This document shows positions 16,323 through 25,821 of a stretch of 64,000 nt of DNA, piece after piece. Origin of the DNA: Sphingopyxis sp. Root154 (GTDB lineage Bacteria; Pseudomonadota; Alphaproteobacteria; Sphingomonadales; Sphingomonadaceae); assembly GCF_001427105.1 (NCBI RefSeq), contig NZ_LMGI01000002.1, forward strand, positions 539,865 through 603,864, written 5' to 3'. Positions within the stretch are counted from its first letter, which is position 1. Each line of letters starts with the position of its first letter. Both the position numbers and the translations under genes were made by a program. Under the pieces are notes generated by a model that was not told the origin of the DNA, did no database searches, and saw nothing but the letters and a program-made list of their open reading frames with translations.

Positions 16323-17284
16323 GCCGTCGCCATCGCGTGATATTCGGCCTCGGCCAAGAACCGCTCGGCATCGAGTGCAGCCATGCAGCCCATGCCGGCC
16401 GCCGTCACCGCCTGGCGATACACCTTGTCGGCGACGTCGCCCGCGGCGAAGACGCCGGGGATCGAGGTCAGCGAGGTGCCGGGGGTGATCTGCAGATAAC
16501 CGTCTTCGTCGAGCGGCAGCTTGCCCTTGAACAGTTCGGTCGCGGGGCTGTGGCCGATCGCGACGAAACCGCCGTCGGTGGGCTCGTGGCTCGCCTCACC
16601 GGTGACGGTGTCGATCAGGTCGACGCCGACGAGCCCCGACACGCCTTCGCCCGCGACGAACCGATCGACGCGCTTGTTCCAGAGGACCTTGATCTTCGGA
16701 TTGACCATCAACCGATCCTGCAGGATCTTTTCGGCGCGGAGATGATCGCGGCGGTGGATCAGCGTGACGTCTTCACTGTGGTTGGTGAGGTAAAGTGCTT
16801 CCTCGACCGCGGTGTTGCCGCCGCCGATCACCACGACCTTCTTGCCGCGATAGAAGAATCCATCGCACGTCGCGCACGCCGACACGCCCTTGCCGCCGAG
16901 CTCCTGCTCGCCCGGGACGCCGAGCCATTTGGCCTGCGCGCCGGTCGCGATGACGAGCGTTTCCGCCATATAGACGTCGCCGCCGTCGCCGGTCAGCTTG
17001 AACGGACGGCGCGAAAAATCGACGTCGACGATCGTGTCCCAGATCATGGCTGTCCCGACGTGCATCGCCTGCGCGGTCATCTGTTCCATCAGCCAGGGGC
17101 CCTGCACGACCTCGGCAAAGCCCGGATAGTTTTCGACGTCGGTGGTGATCGTCAGCTGGCCGCCGGGTTGCAGCCCCTGCACCACGATCGGCATCATGCC
17201 CGCGCGCGCCGCGTAAATCGCGGCCGACAGGCCGGCGGGACCGGAACCGAGGATGAGCATCTTGGTGTGATGGACGGCGGGCAT
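16319..17284 (-). CDS. trxB: Thioredoxin-disulfide reductase
   Basis: Cytoplasmic FAD enzyme that reduces thioredoxin with NADPH. The 321-residue protein has the FAD-binding GSGPAGLSAAIYAARAG, the redox-active pair Cys137 and Cys140 in ACATCDG, the NADPH-binding VVIGGGNTAVEEALYL, and the closing FAD motif GVFAAGDVADKVYRQAVTAAGMGCMAALDAERFL. Length is normal for low-molecular-weight TrxB. The ATG at 17284 was chosen because the family begins right before the FAD motif and GAAAGATCG lies upstream; an in-frame extension to 17344 is unlikely. It stands alone, convergent with hydrolase 1 and divergent from the methyltransferase. Confidence 0.97.
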   Translation of the reverse strand: MPAVHHTKMLILGSGPAGLSAAIYAARAGMMPIVVQGLQPGGQLTITTDVENYPGFAEVVQGPWLMEQMTAQAMHVGTAMIWDTIVDVDFSRRPFKLTGDGGDVYMAETLVIATGAQAKWLGVPGEQELGGKGVSACATCDGFFYRGKKVVVIGGGNTAVEEALYLTNHSEDVTLIHRRDHLRAEKILQDRLMVNPKIKVLWNKRVDRFVAGEGVSGLVGVDLIDTVTGEASHEPTDGGFVAIGHSPATELFKGKLPLDEDGYLQITPGTSLTSIPGVFAAGDVADKVYRQAVTAAGMGCMAALDAERFLAEAEYHAMATA

Positions 17285-17377
17285 GACGATCTTTCGTTGG
17301 CGGTGCGGACAGGCACAGATGGGTGTTGCCATCTGCGCTAGCAAGGGTCACGTTCCGCGCCAAGGGGAGACTGGCGA

Positions 17378-18001
17378 ATGGCAAGCTGGTGGGAACGTCA
17401 TGGGGTGCCGCGGCTGATCAAATGCGCCTGTTCGCAGGGGCAGATCATGAAGGTGCGCAGCAAGGTCGTGCCGCATGCGCGGGGCCATGTACTCGAGCTG
17501 GGGTGCGGCGGCGGGATCAATATGGAATTTTACCGGCCGGGGCAGATCGACAGCTTCAGCGGGCTCGACCCGTCGCCCGAACTGCTAGCGATGAGCGTCG
17601 CGGCGGCGGCGGCGCGCGGGATCAAGTCCGATATCCGCGAAGGCGTCGGCGAGACGATGCCGTTCGAGAGCGGGCGGTTCGACACCGTCGTCACGACCTT
17701 CACGCTGTGCTCGGTTCACGATCAGGCGGCGGTGCTGAACGAAATCCGCCGCGTGCTGAAGCCCGGCGGGACCGCGCTCTTCCTCGAACATGGCGCCGCG
17801 CCCGACGCCACGGTCGCGAAATGGCAGCGGCGGATCGAGCCAATATGGAAACGCATCGGCGGCAATTGCCACCTGACCCGGCCGATCAGCGACGCCTATG
17901 AAAAGGCGGGTTTTGCGGTCGACCGGCAGGCGGCCGCCTATATCCCCAAAACGCCGCGGCCATTCGGCTGGTACGAATATGGCGAGGCGCGTCCTGCCTA
18001 G
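17378..18001 (+). CDS. Class I SAM-dependent methyltransferase (Methyltransf_11)
   Basis: A 207-residue cytoplasmic methyltransferase. SAM-binding motif I is VLELGCGGGINMEFY near residue 41, acidic motif II is in FSGLDPSPELLAMS, the post-motif is VGETMPFESGRFDTVVTTFTLCSV, and motif III is RRVLKPGGTALFLEHG. The pattern and the C-terminal segment (NCHLTRPISDAYEKAGFAV) resemble the METTL7-like/UbiE-like group often annotated as phosphatidylethanolamine or generic methyltransferases. The substrate cannot be told. The in-frame sequence directly after its stop looks protein-coding (see the next entry), so a fusion or a lost gene start may be involved. It is transcribed away from trxB. Confidence 0.85.
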   Translation: MASWWERHGVPRLIKCACSQGQIMKVRSKVVPHARGHVLELGCGGGINMEFYRPGQIDSFSGLDPSPELLAMSVAAAAARGIKSDIREGVGETMPFESGRFDTVVTTFTLCSVHDQAAVLNEIRRVLKPGGTALFLEHGAAPDATVAKWQRRIEPIWKRIGGNCHLTRPISDAYEKAGFAVDRQAAAYIPKTPRPFGWYEYGEARPA

Positions 18002-18153
18002 CGAAGAGAGGAATATCTCGTCGAATTTCCGTCGGGCAAGTTCGCCAGCCAGGCGAGCGACAACATCAATCGCCCGCTCAAGAACCCGCCCGCAGACATG
18101 CCCATCTTCTCGACCTCAGCCGTGGCACCGCCTTCCGCCCCCGCTTTGCCATC

Positions 18154-18450
18154 GTGTCGAATGTCCGCGTCGAATGCGTCAAGCTGACCGGACGCCTGGG
18201 GCTCAGACTACCCGACCAGCTGTTCCTGCGCTTCAACACGAGGCAGTGCTTTCCCGAGCGCAAGAGCGAGATTTATTCGATCAAGAAGGGTGAGAGCTGG
18301 GTGGCGTCCGAAAGCTTCGAGTTCGACCAGCCGGTGAGTTTCCAGCTGCGCGAGTTCGACCATATCGGCGATGCGCCGGGGAGGTTCGCCAGGACGCCTG
18401 ATGGAGACGCGAGCGATTGCAAGGTCACTTATACGCTGACGGTCAGCTAG
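18154..18450 (+). pseudogene. Partial hypothetical ORF, probably the 3' part of a frame-disrupted gene
   Basis: A GTG-started frame of 98 codons with protein-like composition (RLPDQLFLRFNTRQCFPER, SFEFDQPVSFQLREFDHIG, CKVTYTLTVS), suggestive of a small beta-sandwich. Sensible sequence continues upstream in the same frame to about 18110 (LDLSRGTAFRPRFAIVSN) with no start codon. Before that, the frame directly behind the methyltransferase stop reads EEYLVEFPSGKFASQASDNI and RPLKNPPADMP, also protein-like. The two halves are in different frames and join near 18105-18120, as expected of an indel in one older gene whose start is lost. I do not recognise the family. The rest of 18002-18511 shows no other feature. 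It could instead be a short real gene starting at 18154. Confidence 0.4.
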
Positions 18451-18511
18451 CGATGGGAAAGCCCCCCATCCATCCGGGATGACGACAGGAAATGGAGCAA
18501 CGGCAGCTCGC

Positions 18512-19237
18512 CTATTCCTTCTCCCCCACCTCGACCAGCCCATGCCCGACGCTCACGCGCTCGTCGAAGACGAAGCAGCTGCCGTGCCAGCGGCTGTCGG
18601 TCTCGGGCACTTGCTCCAGATAGGCGAGGATGCCGCCCTTCAGGTGGACGACGTCTTCGACGCCTTCATGGCGCAGAAACGCCGTGGATTTTTCGCAGCG
18701 GATGCCGCCCGTGCAGAACATCGCGACGCGCTTGCCGGCAAAACGGTCGGCGTTGGCGCGCCACCAGTCGGGGAACTCGCCGAAGCTTTTCGTCTCGGGG
18801 TCGACCGCCCCCGCAAAGCTGCCATAGCCGACCTCGAAGCCGTTGCGCGTGTCGATCAACACGGTGTCCGGATCGTCGACGAGCGCATTCCAGTCGGCGG
18901 GGTCGACATAGGGCGCGGCGTCGCGCGCGGGATCGAGCCCCGGCACCTTCATCGTCACGATTTCCTTTTTCAGCCGCACCTTCATCCGCTGGAACGGCAT
19001 CTCGGTCGCGGCCGAATATTTGACATCTAGTTCGGCGCAGTCGGGCAGGCCGCGAATATGGCCGAGCACCGCGGCGATGCCGGCCGCGGTTCCCGCGATT
19101 GTGCCGTTCACGCCTTCACGCGCGAGCAGCAGCGTGCCCATCACGCCGTGCGCCGCGCACAGGTCGATCAACGGCTGGCGCAGCGCGGCGGGATCGTCGA
19201 ACGATGCGAAACGATAAAGGGCGGCAACCTGGAACAT
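18512..19237 (-). CDS. trhO: tRNA uridine 34 hydroxylase, rhodanese-type (TrhO/UPF0176)
   Basis: Rhodanese-domain protein that in the characterised family makes 5-hydroxyuridine at position 34 of tRNA with molecular oxygen. The 241-residue protein has the N-terminal acylphosphatase-like domain ([34 protein letters not shown]) and then a rhodanese domain with the active-site loop [11 protein letters not shown], where Cys175 is the catalytic residue and Cys181 is the conserved second cysteine. It ends with [10 protein letters not shown], short of the zinc-like C-terminal extension found in E. coli TrhO, as is common in alphaproteobacteria. The ATG at 19237 matches the family's N-terminus, so the longer open frame upstream is not used. 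Confidence 0.92.
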   Translation of the reverse strand: MFQVAALYRFASFDDPAALRQPLIDLCAAHGVMGTLLLAREGVNGTIAGTAAGIAAVLGHIRGLPDCAELDVKYSAATEMPFQRMKVRLKKEIVTMKVPGLDPARDAAPYVDPADWNALVDDPDTVLIDTRNGFEVGYGSFAGAVDPETKSFGEFPDWWRANADRFAGKRVAMFCTGGIRCEKSTAFLRHEGVEDVVHLKGGILAYLEQVPETDSRWHGSCFVFDERVSVGHGLVEVGEKE

Positions 19238-19265
19238 GGGGGCGCCATGTAGGCGCGATTGCGGC

Positions 19266-21281
19266 TTAGCGAAAGGGATCGTGCCGCCCGGTCGCATATT
19301 GCGCCATCGCCATCGTCGTCCATTGCGCGTTGACGCGGATGCAGCTGGGGAAGGTGCTCGCGTCGGTGACGAAGACATTGGTCGTTTCGTGGACGCGGCA
19401 GTCGAGGTCGACGACGCCGTACGCCGGATCCTCGTTGATTGCATTGCCGCCGTGCGGGTGGCTGCTCGACAGCGTGACATCGTCCTGTTCGCGGATCGCA
19501 TCGCGGAAAAACGCATCGACATCCATGTCAGGTGTGATCTTTTGCCCCTTGGCCAGCGCGGGATAGCATTCGAGCGCGCCAGCGGCGAAATGGACCTTGG
19601 TCAGCGTCGCCATCGCGTCGCGCAGCACCGGCAGATCATCGTCCACGTCCAGCCGGAACTCCAGTTTTCCGTCCTTCACCTGCCCGCGCCGGTCGGCAGG
19701 AAAAAGGATGCCCGCCGAATGGACCCGGCCGAAATTCTTCATGCGCGTCGCATGGTCGCCGAACCAGCCGGGCATCAGCGACGCCATCGACATCGGCGGC
19801 TGAAAATGGCTTTCGAGCAGAAAGTCGCCGCAATCGACATAGCTCGACATCTGGTCCTCGTCCCACGCATCGCCGCCGACACGGTCGGGCATCAAGGCAA
19901 CGACGGGCGAGGCGACGTTGAGCGACACCTGATAGCCGGTGCGGTCGATATCGCTGCGGTCGAGCAGCTTCGACGAGGCGATCGTGCCCGCGGCGACGAC
20001 GACGCCGACGCGCGCGCGGACCAGCGTCTTCGATCCGTCGGGGAGAACCAGCTTCACCGCCTCGGCCTCGCGCCGGCCGTCATAGGCCGTCTGCCAGACT
20101 ATTCGGTCGGCCTTTGTCCCCGGCAGGATGCGCGCGCCGAAATCGCGGCACGCCTCGGGCAGATAGGTTTGCGCGATGCCCATGCGGCGGCCATAGGCGC
20201 AGCCCGAATTGCAATAGCCGCAATAGGCGCAGGCGCTGGCCGTGTTCGGCGGGCCGAAATTCTTCGCGAACCAGTCGGCGATCGCGCGCTGGTCACGCGG
20301 GTTGGTCGACCCTCGCGCATAGGTGCGCCAGCCCTCGATCAGGTGCGGGCCGTTGTGGCGTCCGCTGCGCGGTTCGATCGGCGCGATGCCGAGCTTGTCA
20401 CGCACCGCATCATAGCTTGCGTGAAAGGCGGCGGCGTCGATCGGCGCGCCGATGCTGGCCCATTTCGCGAGCACATCCTTCGCATCTGGATGCGTGCGCC
20501 CTGCCTCGTTGACGCGCAGACAGATGCCGTTGTTGATCGTCGACGATCCGCCGACGCAGCGCCCCTGAAACACCACGAAATCGCGGTTGGTCGAGGTTTG
20601 CAGCGCGCCATGCTTGTAGAGCTTGGCGATCATGTCGAGTTCGTGATGCGTGATCGCGTGGCTGGGATAGAAAGGCCCCGCCTCGACGATCAGCACCTTA
20701 TAGCCCTGCGCCGCGATATTATACGCCGCCACCCCGCCGCCAGCGCCCGAGCCGATGACGATCACGTCATATTCGTCCTCGAGCGTCGACGCATCGAGGA
20801 TATGCGCGGGGTCGATCTCGCGCCCGCGTACCGGCTCCAGCGGCACATCATAACTGCCGCGCTGGCGGAATTTGGGAAGGGTGAAGCCGATCTGACGGTG
20901 CACCGGGTTGTTGACGTTGGCACCCTGGTCGCCGGGTTCCAGCCCCGGCTGCCAATGTCCGTAGTAGCAGGCGTAGATGACGCCGCGCAGCCGCGCCATG
21001 TCCTGGAACAGGTCGATCTGGCTGTTCTTGAGGCGATCGGTCAGCCTCTCGACGCGGTCCGCGACATCATTCTCAGTAAAGAAGGGGCCGCCGAGTACCA
21101 GTTCGGTCGCGGTCAACGACAGGCGGATCTCGTCGAGCTTGGTGCCGCCGACCTTGTCGAACAAGTCGCAGACGTTTGCGACGACCTGATCGGCCGAAAT
21201 CACCATCTCGGCTTCGTGGAACAGCGCCTCGGTCAGCGCCTTCAGAAATTTGAGCTGCCCGAAATTAAACGGTGCCGTCAT
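19266..21281 (-). CDS. GMC-family FAD oxidoreductase (long-chain alcohol oxidase-like)
   Basis: A 671-residue flavoprotein of the glucose-methanol-choline superfamily. An N-terminal helical extension of about 180 residues precedes the dinucleotide motif [21 protein letters not shown] signature 1 is visible in [17 protein letters not shown], and the C-terminal active-site region has [20 protein letters not shown] with the catalytic-type His and then [17 protein letters not shown] cysteine cluster ([11 protein letters not shown]) near residue 355 is typical of the long-chain fatty-alcohol oxidase subgroup. The substrate is probably a hydrophobic alcohol or sterol-like compound, but this is not proven. 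The ATG at 21281 is preceded by GGGGGCAGGG. It is followed 28 bases later by trhO. Confidence 0.87.
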   Translation of the reverse strand: MTAPFNFGQLKFLKALTEALFHEAEMVISADQVVANVCDLFDKVGGTKLDEIRLSLTATELVLGGPFFTENDVADRVERLTDRLKNSQIDLFQDMARLRGVIYACYYGHWQPGLEPGDQGANVNNPVHRQIGFTLPKFRQRGSYDVPLEPVRGREIDPAHILDASTLEDEYDVIVIGSGAGGGVAAYNIAAQGYKVLIVEAGPFYPSHAITHHELDMIAKLYKHGALQTSTNRDFVVFQGRCVGGSSTINNGICLRVNEAGRTHPDAKDVLAKWASIGAPIDAAAFHASYDAVRDKLGIAPIEPRSGRHNGPHLIEGWRTYARGSTNPRDQRAIADWFAKNFGPPNTASACAYCGYCNSGCAYGRRMGIAQTYLPEACRDFGARILPGTKADRIVWQTAYDGRREAEAVKLVLPDGSKTLVRARVGVVVAAGTIASSKLLDRSDIDRTGYQVSLNVASPVVALMPDRVGGDAWDEDQMSSYVDCGDFLLESHFQPPMSMASLMPGWFGDHATRMKNFGRVHSAGILFPADRRGQVKDGKLEFRLDVDDDLPVLRDAMATLTKVHFAAGALECYPALAKGQKITPDMDVDAFFRDAIREQDDVTLSSSHPHGGNAINEDPAYGVVDLDCRVHETTNVFVTDASTFPSCIRVNAQWTTMAMAQYATGRHDPFR

Positions 21282-21376
21282 CGCCCTGCCCCCGGTTTGC
21301 GCACGCCGCAAAATGCCGGATTATAGCAGGCCCGGGCAAGTTGTATTGTACGGGATCGCCAATCAGCGTCTGGACT

Positions 21377-22000
21377 CTAAGCGGTACGCGCGAGATTTTC
21401 TTCCGCAAGGAACGGCCGCACCGCCGCCATCGCGCGCGTCACATAATCCGCTTTCTCGCCGACCGGCGCAACATAGTGCAGCGCCTCCTCGGCCGCGGTA
21501 GTCCCGGCGAGACGCGCGATGATCCACGCCGCCAGATATTGCGAAGCGAGGCAGCCGCCCGCGGTCGCGACATTGCCATGCACGACGAAGGGCGCGTCGA
21601 GCACTTCGACCCCGGCCTCGATCACCCACGGCTTGGTCGTGAGGTCGGTGCAGGCGGGCAGATTGCCGACCAGCCCGAGCTTCGCGAGCAGCAGCGTCCC
21701 CGAACATTGCGCGCCGATCAGCTGGCGCGACGGGTCGAGCCGGATGCGCCCGAGCATCAGCGGGTCCGCGGCGATCTCGCGCGTTTTGACGCCGCTGCCG
21801 ATGATCACCGCGTCGGCCTTTGCCACGAAATCGAGCGGTTGCTGGCGCTCGATCGTTACGCCGTTCATCGAGGTGACCTGCGGCGTCGGCGACGTGATGT
21901 GCGCTTCCCAGCCCTGCCCGCGCAAACGGTTCAGGATTCCAGCCGCAACGAACGAATCGAGTTCGTTGAAGCCGTCGAAGGTCAGCACCGCAATCTGCAC
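21377..22000 (-). CDS. DJ-1/PfpI family protein
   Basis: A 207-residue protein of the DJ-1/PfpI superfamily. The nucleophile elbow is IGAQCSG with Cys99, and the conserved acidic residue that activates it is Glu13 in FDGFNELD. The N-terminal fold (IAVLTFDGF) and the middle ADAVIIGSG are typical. Members act as glyoxalase III-like or deglycase enzymes, transcriptional co-regulators or isonitrile hydratases; sequence alone does not decide. No helix-turn-helix domain is attached, so it is not the AraC-fusion type. It lies 29 bases after an uncharacterised gene and not far from a VOC-family gene, which would fit a reactive-carbonyl detoxification group, but this is speculative. Confidence 0.85.
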   Translation of the reverse strand: MQIAVLTFDGFNELDSFVAAGILNRLRGQGWEAHITSPTPQVTSMNGVTIERQQPLDFVAKADAVIIGSGVKTREIAADPLMLGRIRLDPSRQLIGAQCSGTLLLAKLGLVGNLPACTDLTTKPWVIEAGVEVLDAPFVVHGNVATAGGCLASQYLAAWIIARLAGTTAAEEALHYVAPVGEKADYVTRAMAAVRPFLAEENLARTA

Positions 22001-22029
22001 GTCAAAACTCCCCTTGAAACGAGCGGCGC

Positions 22030-22524
22030 CTATACAGCGCCTTCGAAGATATCATCAACCCAGCGCGACCTCGCGGTGTCGTCGCGCGGCGACGCGAGGT
22101 AGCGGCCCCATGCTGCGCTCTCGTGCGCGACGATCCCGAGCTCCCAGACGCAGAAGGTCGGGCGCGGGGCGCCGGCGTCCGGCGGATAGGCCGAATCGAA
22201 CGGCGCGAAGGTGGGCATGTCGCCATGGCGATACCAGACCGCTTCCCAGAGCTCGTTCGACCCGCGCCACACCGACACGAGCAGGAAATAGAAATCGGCG
22301 CCGCAGCGGTGGAGGATCACGAAGCCGCAATCGCCCGGCGCCACCGCCGCCGACGCTTGTTCGGCGAACCAATCTGCGCAGAGCTTTGCCACATCGTCCG
22401 GCACCGGCGCATCGGCGGTGGTCAGGTGATAGAGCTTGAGCGCCGCGCCGCCGGCCTCGACGAGCCCGCGAAATTCGGCGCGCTTGGGATAGTGGCGATA
22501 GGCAGGATCGACGGCGGCGGACAT
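22030..22524 (-). CDS. Conserved hypothetical protein
   Basis: A 164-residue soluble protein with no domain I recognise. Composition is that of a real gene in this genome, with an acidic, tryptophan-rich middle and end (FYFLLVSVWRGSNELWEAVWY; FCVWELGIVAHESAAWGRYL). It has no signal peptide or membrane helix. An ATG at 22524 is followed by protein-like sequence throughout, with AAAAGGAGTC just upstream as a clear ribosome site. It is probably cotranscribed with the DJ-1 gene 29 bases downstream. The closely following DJ-1 gene and the upstream VOC gene do not reveal its role. Confidence 0.75.
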   Translation of the reverse strand: MSAAVDPAYRHYPKRAEFRGLVEAGGAALKLYHLTTADAPVPDDVAKLCADWFAEQASAAVAPGDCGFVILHRCGADFYFLLVSVWRGSNELWEAVWYRHGDMPTFAPFDSAYPPDAGAPRPTFCVWELGIVAHESAAWGRYLASPRDDTARSRWVDDIFEGAV

Positions 22525-22591
22525 GTGCGAGACTCCTTTTGTTCACTATCTGTTCTATTCATTTTCCGCCGCGATGCAACCCTGCCGTCCG

Positions 22592-23014
22592 TCACAGGCC
22601 GAAGGTCACCAGCCCCTGCGCGTCGATCGTCCAGGCGGGATTCCACGCGATTTCCCATGCATGATCGTCGGGATCGGCGACATAGCCGCGATAGCCGCCG
22701 GGCGGCGGCACATCGGGGCTGCGGAGCAAAGTCGCGCCGGCCGCGCGCAGCCGTGCGATCGCGGCGTCGACCGCGGCCGCGCTTTCGACATTGTGCGCAA
22801 GTGTAAAGGCGCCCGGCCGGACGAGCCCGCGGCGGTTCATATCCTCCTCGAGCGATGATTGCAGGAAGGTGCCGAGCATGAGGCCGTTCATCTGGTAGAA
22901 GATGATCTCCTCATTCGCGAACACCGGGGTCCAGCCGAAACCCTCGACATAGAAGCGCCGCGAGCGCGCGAGGTCCGCGACACCGAGCGTGATGACCGAA
23001 ATCTGTTGTTGCAT
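22592..23014 (-). CDS. VOC/glyoxalase family protein
   Basis: A 140-residue protein of the vicinal-oxygen-chelate superfamily. Paired beta-alpha-beta-beta-beta modules are visible: ISVITLGVADLARSRRFYVEGFGW with the first metal-ligand region, and GYRGYVADPDDHAWEIAWNP near the end, where the DPDDHAWEI motif supplies the second-half ligands. Such proteins act as glyoxalases, dioxygenases or resistance proteins; the substrate is not evident. The gap upstream (to malate synthase) contains a perfect 8-base GC hairpin at 23031-23056 without a T-run, placed where it could form the 5' leader of this gene. Confidence 0.85.
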   Translation of the reverse strand: MQQQISVITLGVADLARSRRFYVEGFGWTPVFANEEIIFYQMNGLMLGTFLQSSLEEDMNRRGLVRPGAFTLAHNVESAAAVDAAIARLRAAGATLLRSPDVPPPGGYRGYVADPDDHAWEIAWNPAWTIDAQGLVTFGL

Positions 23015-23211
23015 GACACGACCTTTCGATGCGGCGGCACGGAAATGCGCCGCCGCTCCAGGCCATGGGGCTCGTCGCCGAAGCGGCTGCCAGGACCCGC
23101 GGATGCGGGGGCCGGGCCAACCGCACCGGCCTGTCCTTTTCTGACGTGGCGATCCTATCGCGGCAGCGGCGCATATTCAATCAGCGGCGGGACAGACGCC
23201 CCGCCAGCCGC

Positions 23212-25305
23212 TCAGGTCGCCTTTTTCGTCTGCCGATATTTGTGGAGCAGCGGCTCGGTATAGCCCGACGGCTGCGTCACGCCTTCGAAGATCAGCGCGC
23301 GCGCGGCCTGATATGCGATGCCGTCGGGTGTCAGTTTCTCGTAGAGCGCGTCGCCCGCATTCTGCGCGTCGACCTTCGCCGCCATGCGCGTCAGCGCGGC
23401 GTCGACCTGTTCGGGGGTGCAGACGCCGTGGAGCAGCCAATTGGCGAGCGCCTGGCTGGCGATGCGCAGCGTCGCGCGATCCTCCATCAGACCGACGTCG
23501 TCGATGTCGGGAACCTTCGAGCAGCCGACGCCCTGATCGATCCAGCGCACGACATAGCCGAGGATGCCCTGGCAATTATTGTCGAGCTCGCGGGTAATTT
23601 CTGCCTCGCTCCAGTTGCGGCCGGTGGCGACGGGGATGTTGAGCAGACGGTCGAGCGACGGCACCGCTTCGCCCGCGATTTCCCTCTGCCGCGCGAACAC
23701 GTCGACCTGATGATAGTGCAGCGCGTGCAGCGTCGCGGCGGTCGGCGACGGGACCCATGCCGTGTTCGCGCCCGATTTCGGATGGCCGATCTTGGCGTCG
23801 AGCATGGCTTTCATCAGGTCGGGCATTGCCCACATGCCCTTGCCGATCTGCGCCTTGCCGCTGAGGCCGCAGGCGAGGCCGATGCGGACGTTGCGGTCCT
23901 CGTAGCTGGCGATCCAGTCGCTCGCCTTCATTTCGCCCTTCGGGATCATCGGCCCTGCGCGCATCGAGGTGTGGATTTCGTCGCCGGTGCGGTCGAGGAA
24001 GCCGGTGTTGATGAAGACGATGCGGTCCTTCACCGCCGCGATGCATGCGGCGAGGTTCGCGCTGGTGCGTCGCTCCTCGTCCATCACGCCGACTTTCATC
24101 GTGTGGCGCGCGAGGCCGAGCATATCCTCGACCGCGTCGAACAGCCGGTTCGTGAAGCCGCATTCCTCGGGGCCATGCTGCTTGGGCTTGACGATATAGA
24201 TGCTGCCCGCGCGGCTGTTCCGGAGCGTGCCGAGACCCTTCAAATCGTGGAGCGAGCAGAGGCTGGTGATGACCGCGTCGCACAGCCCCTCGGGCGCTTC
24301 GGTACCGTTCGCCAGCTTGATCATCGGGGTCGTCATCAGATGACCGACGTTGCGCACGAACATCACGCTGCGGCCGTGGAGCGTGAAGGCTTCGCCCGAC
24401 GGCGAGGTCCATTCGCGATCGGGCTCCATCGCGCGCGTCACTGTCTTGCCGCCCTTGGCGAAGCTTTCGGTCAAATCACCGCGCATCAGGCCGAGCCAGT
24501 TGGCGTAGCCGAGCGCCTTGTCCTCGCCGTCGACCGCCGCGACGCTGTCTTCGAGATCGATGATCGTCGTCAGTGCGGCTTCGAGCACGACGTCGGCGAT
24601 CCCCGCGGGGTCGGTCTTGCCGATCGCGCTCGCGGGATCGATCACCAGTTCGATGTGCAGGCCGTTGTGGCGGAGCAGGATGCCGCCGGGCTTGCTGCCG
24701 ACCCATTGCGCCGGATCGGCGAGCACGGGCTCGCCGCCCTGCCAGTCGGTCCAGCTCCCCGACGCGAGCGGCACCGCTTCGTCGAGAAACGCCTTGGCGC
24801 GCGCGATCACCGCGGCGCCGCGGCCGGCGTCATAGCCGCCGGGTCTGGCGGGCGGCGCGTCGAGCGCGTCGGTGCCGTAGAAAGCGTCGTAGAGGCTGCC
24901 CCAGCGCGCGTTGGCGGCGTTCAATGCGAAGCGCGCGTTGAGCGCGGGCACGACGAGCTGCGGTCCCGCCATCGTTGCGATTTCGGGATCGACATTCTGC
25001 GTGCCGACTTTGAAGGCTGCGGGTTCGGGAACCAGATAGCCGATGTCGCGAAGGAACGCCTGATAGGCCGCAGCGTCATGCGCTTGTCCGGCGCGCGCTT
25101 CGTGCCAGGCATCGATCTGCGCCTGCAAGTCCTCGCGCTTCGCCAGCAGCGCGACATTTTCGGGCGCGAATTTGCCGAGCAGCCCCGCGAAATCGCTCCA
25201 GAATTTGGCGGCGTCGAGCCCCGTCCCCGGCAGCGCGCGCTGCTCGATAAAGTCGGCCAGTCGCGAATCGACGGACAGGCCGGAGCGATCGAGAAATTCA
25301 GTCAT
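23212..25305 (-). CDS. glcB: Malate synthase G
   Basis: Cytoplasmic enzyme that condenses glyoxylate with acetyl-CoA to malate in the glyoxylate shunt, allowing growth on acetate and fatty acids. The 697-residue protein matches the monomeric G isoform: [17 protein letters not shown] in the TIM barrel, [15 protein letters not shown] region ([17 protein letters not shown]), [16 protein letters not shown] and the C-terminal plug [15 protein letters not shown] through [13 protein letters not shown]. The ATG at 25305 has AGAGGGTG upstream and matches the family N-terminus; the 36 upstream codons are not conserved-looking. Isocitrate lyase is not in the window. The 214-base upstream gap is shared with a divergent small gene and contains TGCATTGCAC, a candidate operator. 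Confidence 0.95.
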   Translation of the reverse strand: MTEFLDRSGLSVDSRLADFIEQRALPGTGLDAAKFWSDFAGLLGKFAPENVALLAKREDLQAQIDAWHEARAGQAHDAAAYQAFLRDIGYLVPEPAAFKVGTQNVDPEIATMAGPQLVVPALNARFALNAANARWGSLYDAFYGTDALDAPPARPGGYDAGRGAAVIARAKAFLDEAVPLASGSWTDWQGGEPVLADPAQWVGSKPGGILLRHNGLHIELVIDPASAIGKTDPAGIADVVLEAALTTIIDLEDSVAAVDGEDKALGYANWLGLMRGDLTESFAKGGKTVTRAMEPDREWTSPSGEAFTLHGRSVMFVRNVGHLMTTPMIKLANGTEAPEGLCDAVITSLCSLHDLKGLGTLRNSRAGSIYIVKPKQHGPEECGFTNRLFDAVEDMLGLARHTMKVGVMDEERRTSANLAACIAAVKDRIVFINTGFLDRTGDEIHTSMRAGPMIPKGEMKASDWIASYEDRNVRIGLACGLSGKAQIGKGMWAMPDLMKAMLDAKIGHPKSGANTAWVPSPTAATLHALHYHQVDVFARQREIAGEAVPSLDRLLNIPVATGRNWSEAEITRELDNNCQGILGYVVRWIDQGVGCSKVPDIDDVGLMEDRATLRIASQALANWLLHGVCTPEQVDAALTRMAAKVDAQNAGDALYEKLTPDGIAYQAARALIFEGVTQPSGYTEPLLHKYRQTKKAT

Positions 25306-25519
25306 GCAAGCACCCTCTGGTCGGCGCGGCTGCGCCAGTGGACCCGGGGAGGAAAGGGCCGTCGCCCTATGCCGCGATTGATTTCGATTGGCAATGGGCG
25401 GTGTTTCCCGCATAGGTTTTCAGCCGCTGCGCGGACTTTCGGCACTTGCCCACCGCGCCCGCATGTGATTATGCTGCATTGCACAATAAAACCTTTCTCC
25501 CCCGAACGGCTCTGAAACC
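25306..25519. promoter_or_regulatory. Divergent promoter region of glcB and a WYL-like small gene, with TGCA dyad
   Basis: Both flanking genes read away from this gap, so it must contain both promoters. The GC-rich half next to glcB shows nothing distinct. The half near 25460-25495 is AT-rich and contains ATTATGCTGCATTGCACAAT, in which TGCATTGCA is a TGCA-T-TGCA repeat. TGCA-containing dyads occur at operators of short-chain-acyl regulators that control glyoxylate-shunt genes in other alphaproteobacteria, so it is a candidate operator. No confident -35/-10 boxes. Confidence 0.3.
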
Positions 25520-25819
25520 ATGGACGACACACGACTGAAATTGATGGAAGCAATCGCCCGCAAGCGAAAGGTGACCGCGCATTACAATGGGCAAGTCCTG
25601 ACGCTGGCGCCGCATCTTCTGTTCGAACGGCGCGGCGATCTGTTCATCAGCGCGCTGAACCTCAACAAGAACTGGCGGTCGGACGAGGAGCCGCGGCTCG
25701 GCCATTTCAAGCTCGGCGGCCTCGCGTCGATCGAGCTGATCGAAGAAACTTTCGATCCGCTGCCAAACTTCGAAGCGGCGCCGCCGCAACCCGAAGACAC
25801 GCCGCTACTCGCGGTCTGA
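25520..25819 (+). CDS. Small WYL-domain-like hypothetical protein
   Basis: A 99-residue soluble protein. The pattern AIARKRKVTAHYNGQVLTLAPHLLFERRGDLF followed by SALNLNKNW resembles the central strands of a WYL domain (ligand-sensing module of many regulators), but no helix-turn-helix is present and the WYL triad is not exact. Widespread small proteins like this in sphingomonads are annotated as hypothetical. It is divergent from glcB and ends two bases before the stop of the convergent GGDEF gene. A role in sensing is only a suggestion. Confidence 0.78.
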   Translation: MDDTRLKLMEAIARKRKVTAHYNGQVLTLAPHLLFERRGDLFISALNLNKNWRSDEEPRLGHFKLGGLASIELIEETFDPLPNFEAAPPQPEDTPLLAV

Positions 25820-25821
25820 AA

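Noticed and set aside
19236..21326. A 696-codon open frame antisense to the GMC oxidoreductase
   Set aside because: Shadow frame; the minus strand has the FAD motif and GMC signatures.
23029..25515. An 828-codon open frame antisense to malate synthase
   Set aside because: Shadow frame without recognisable domains; glcB on the other strand is unmistakable.
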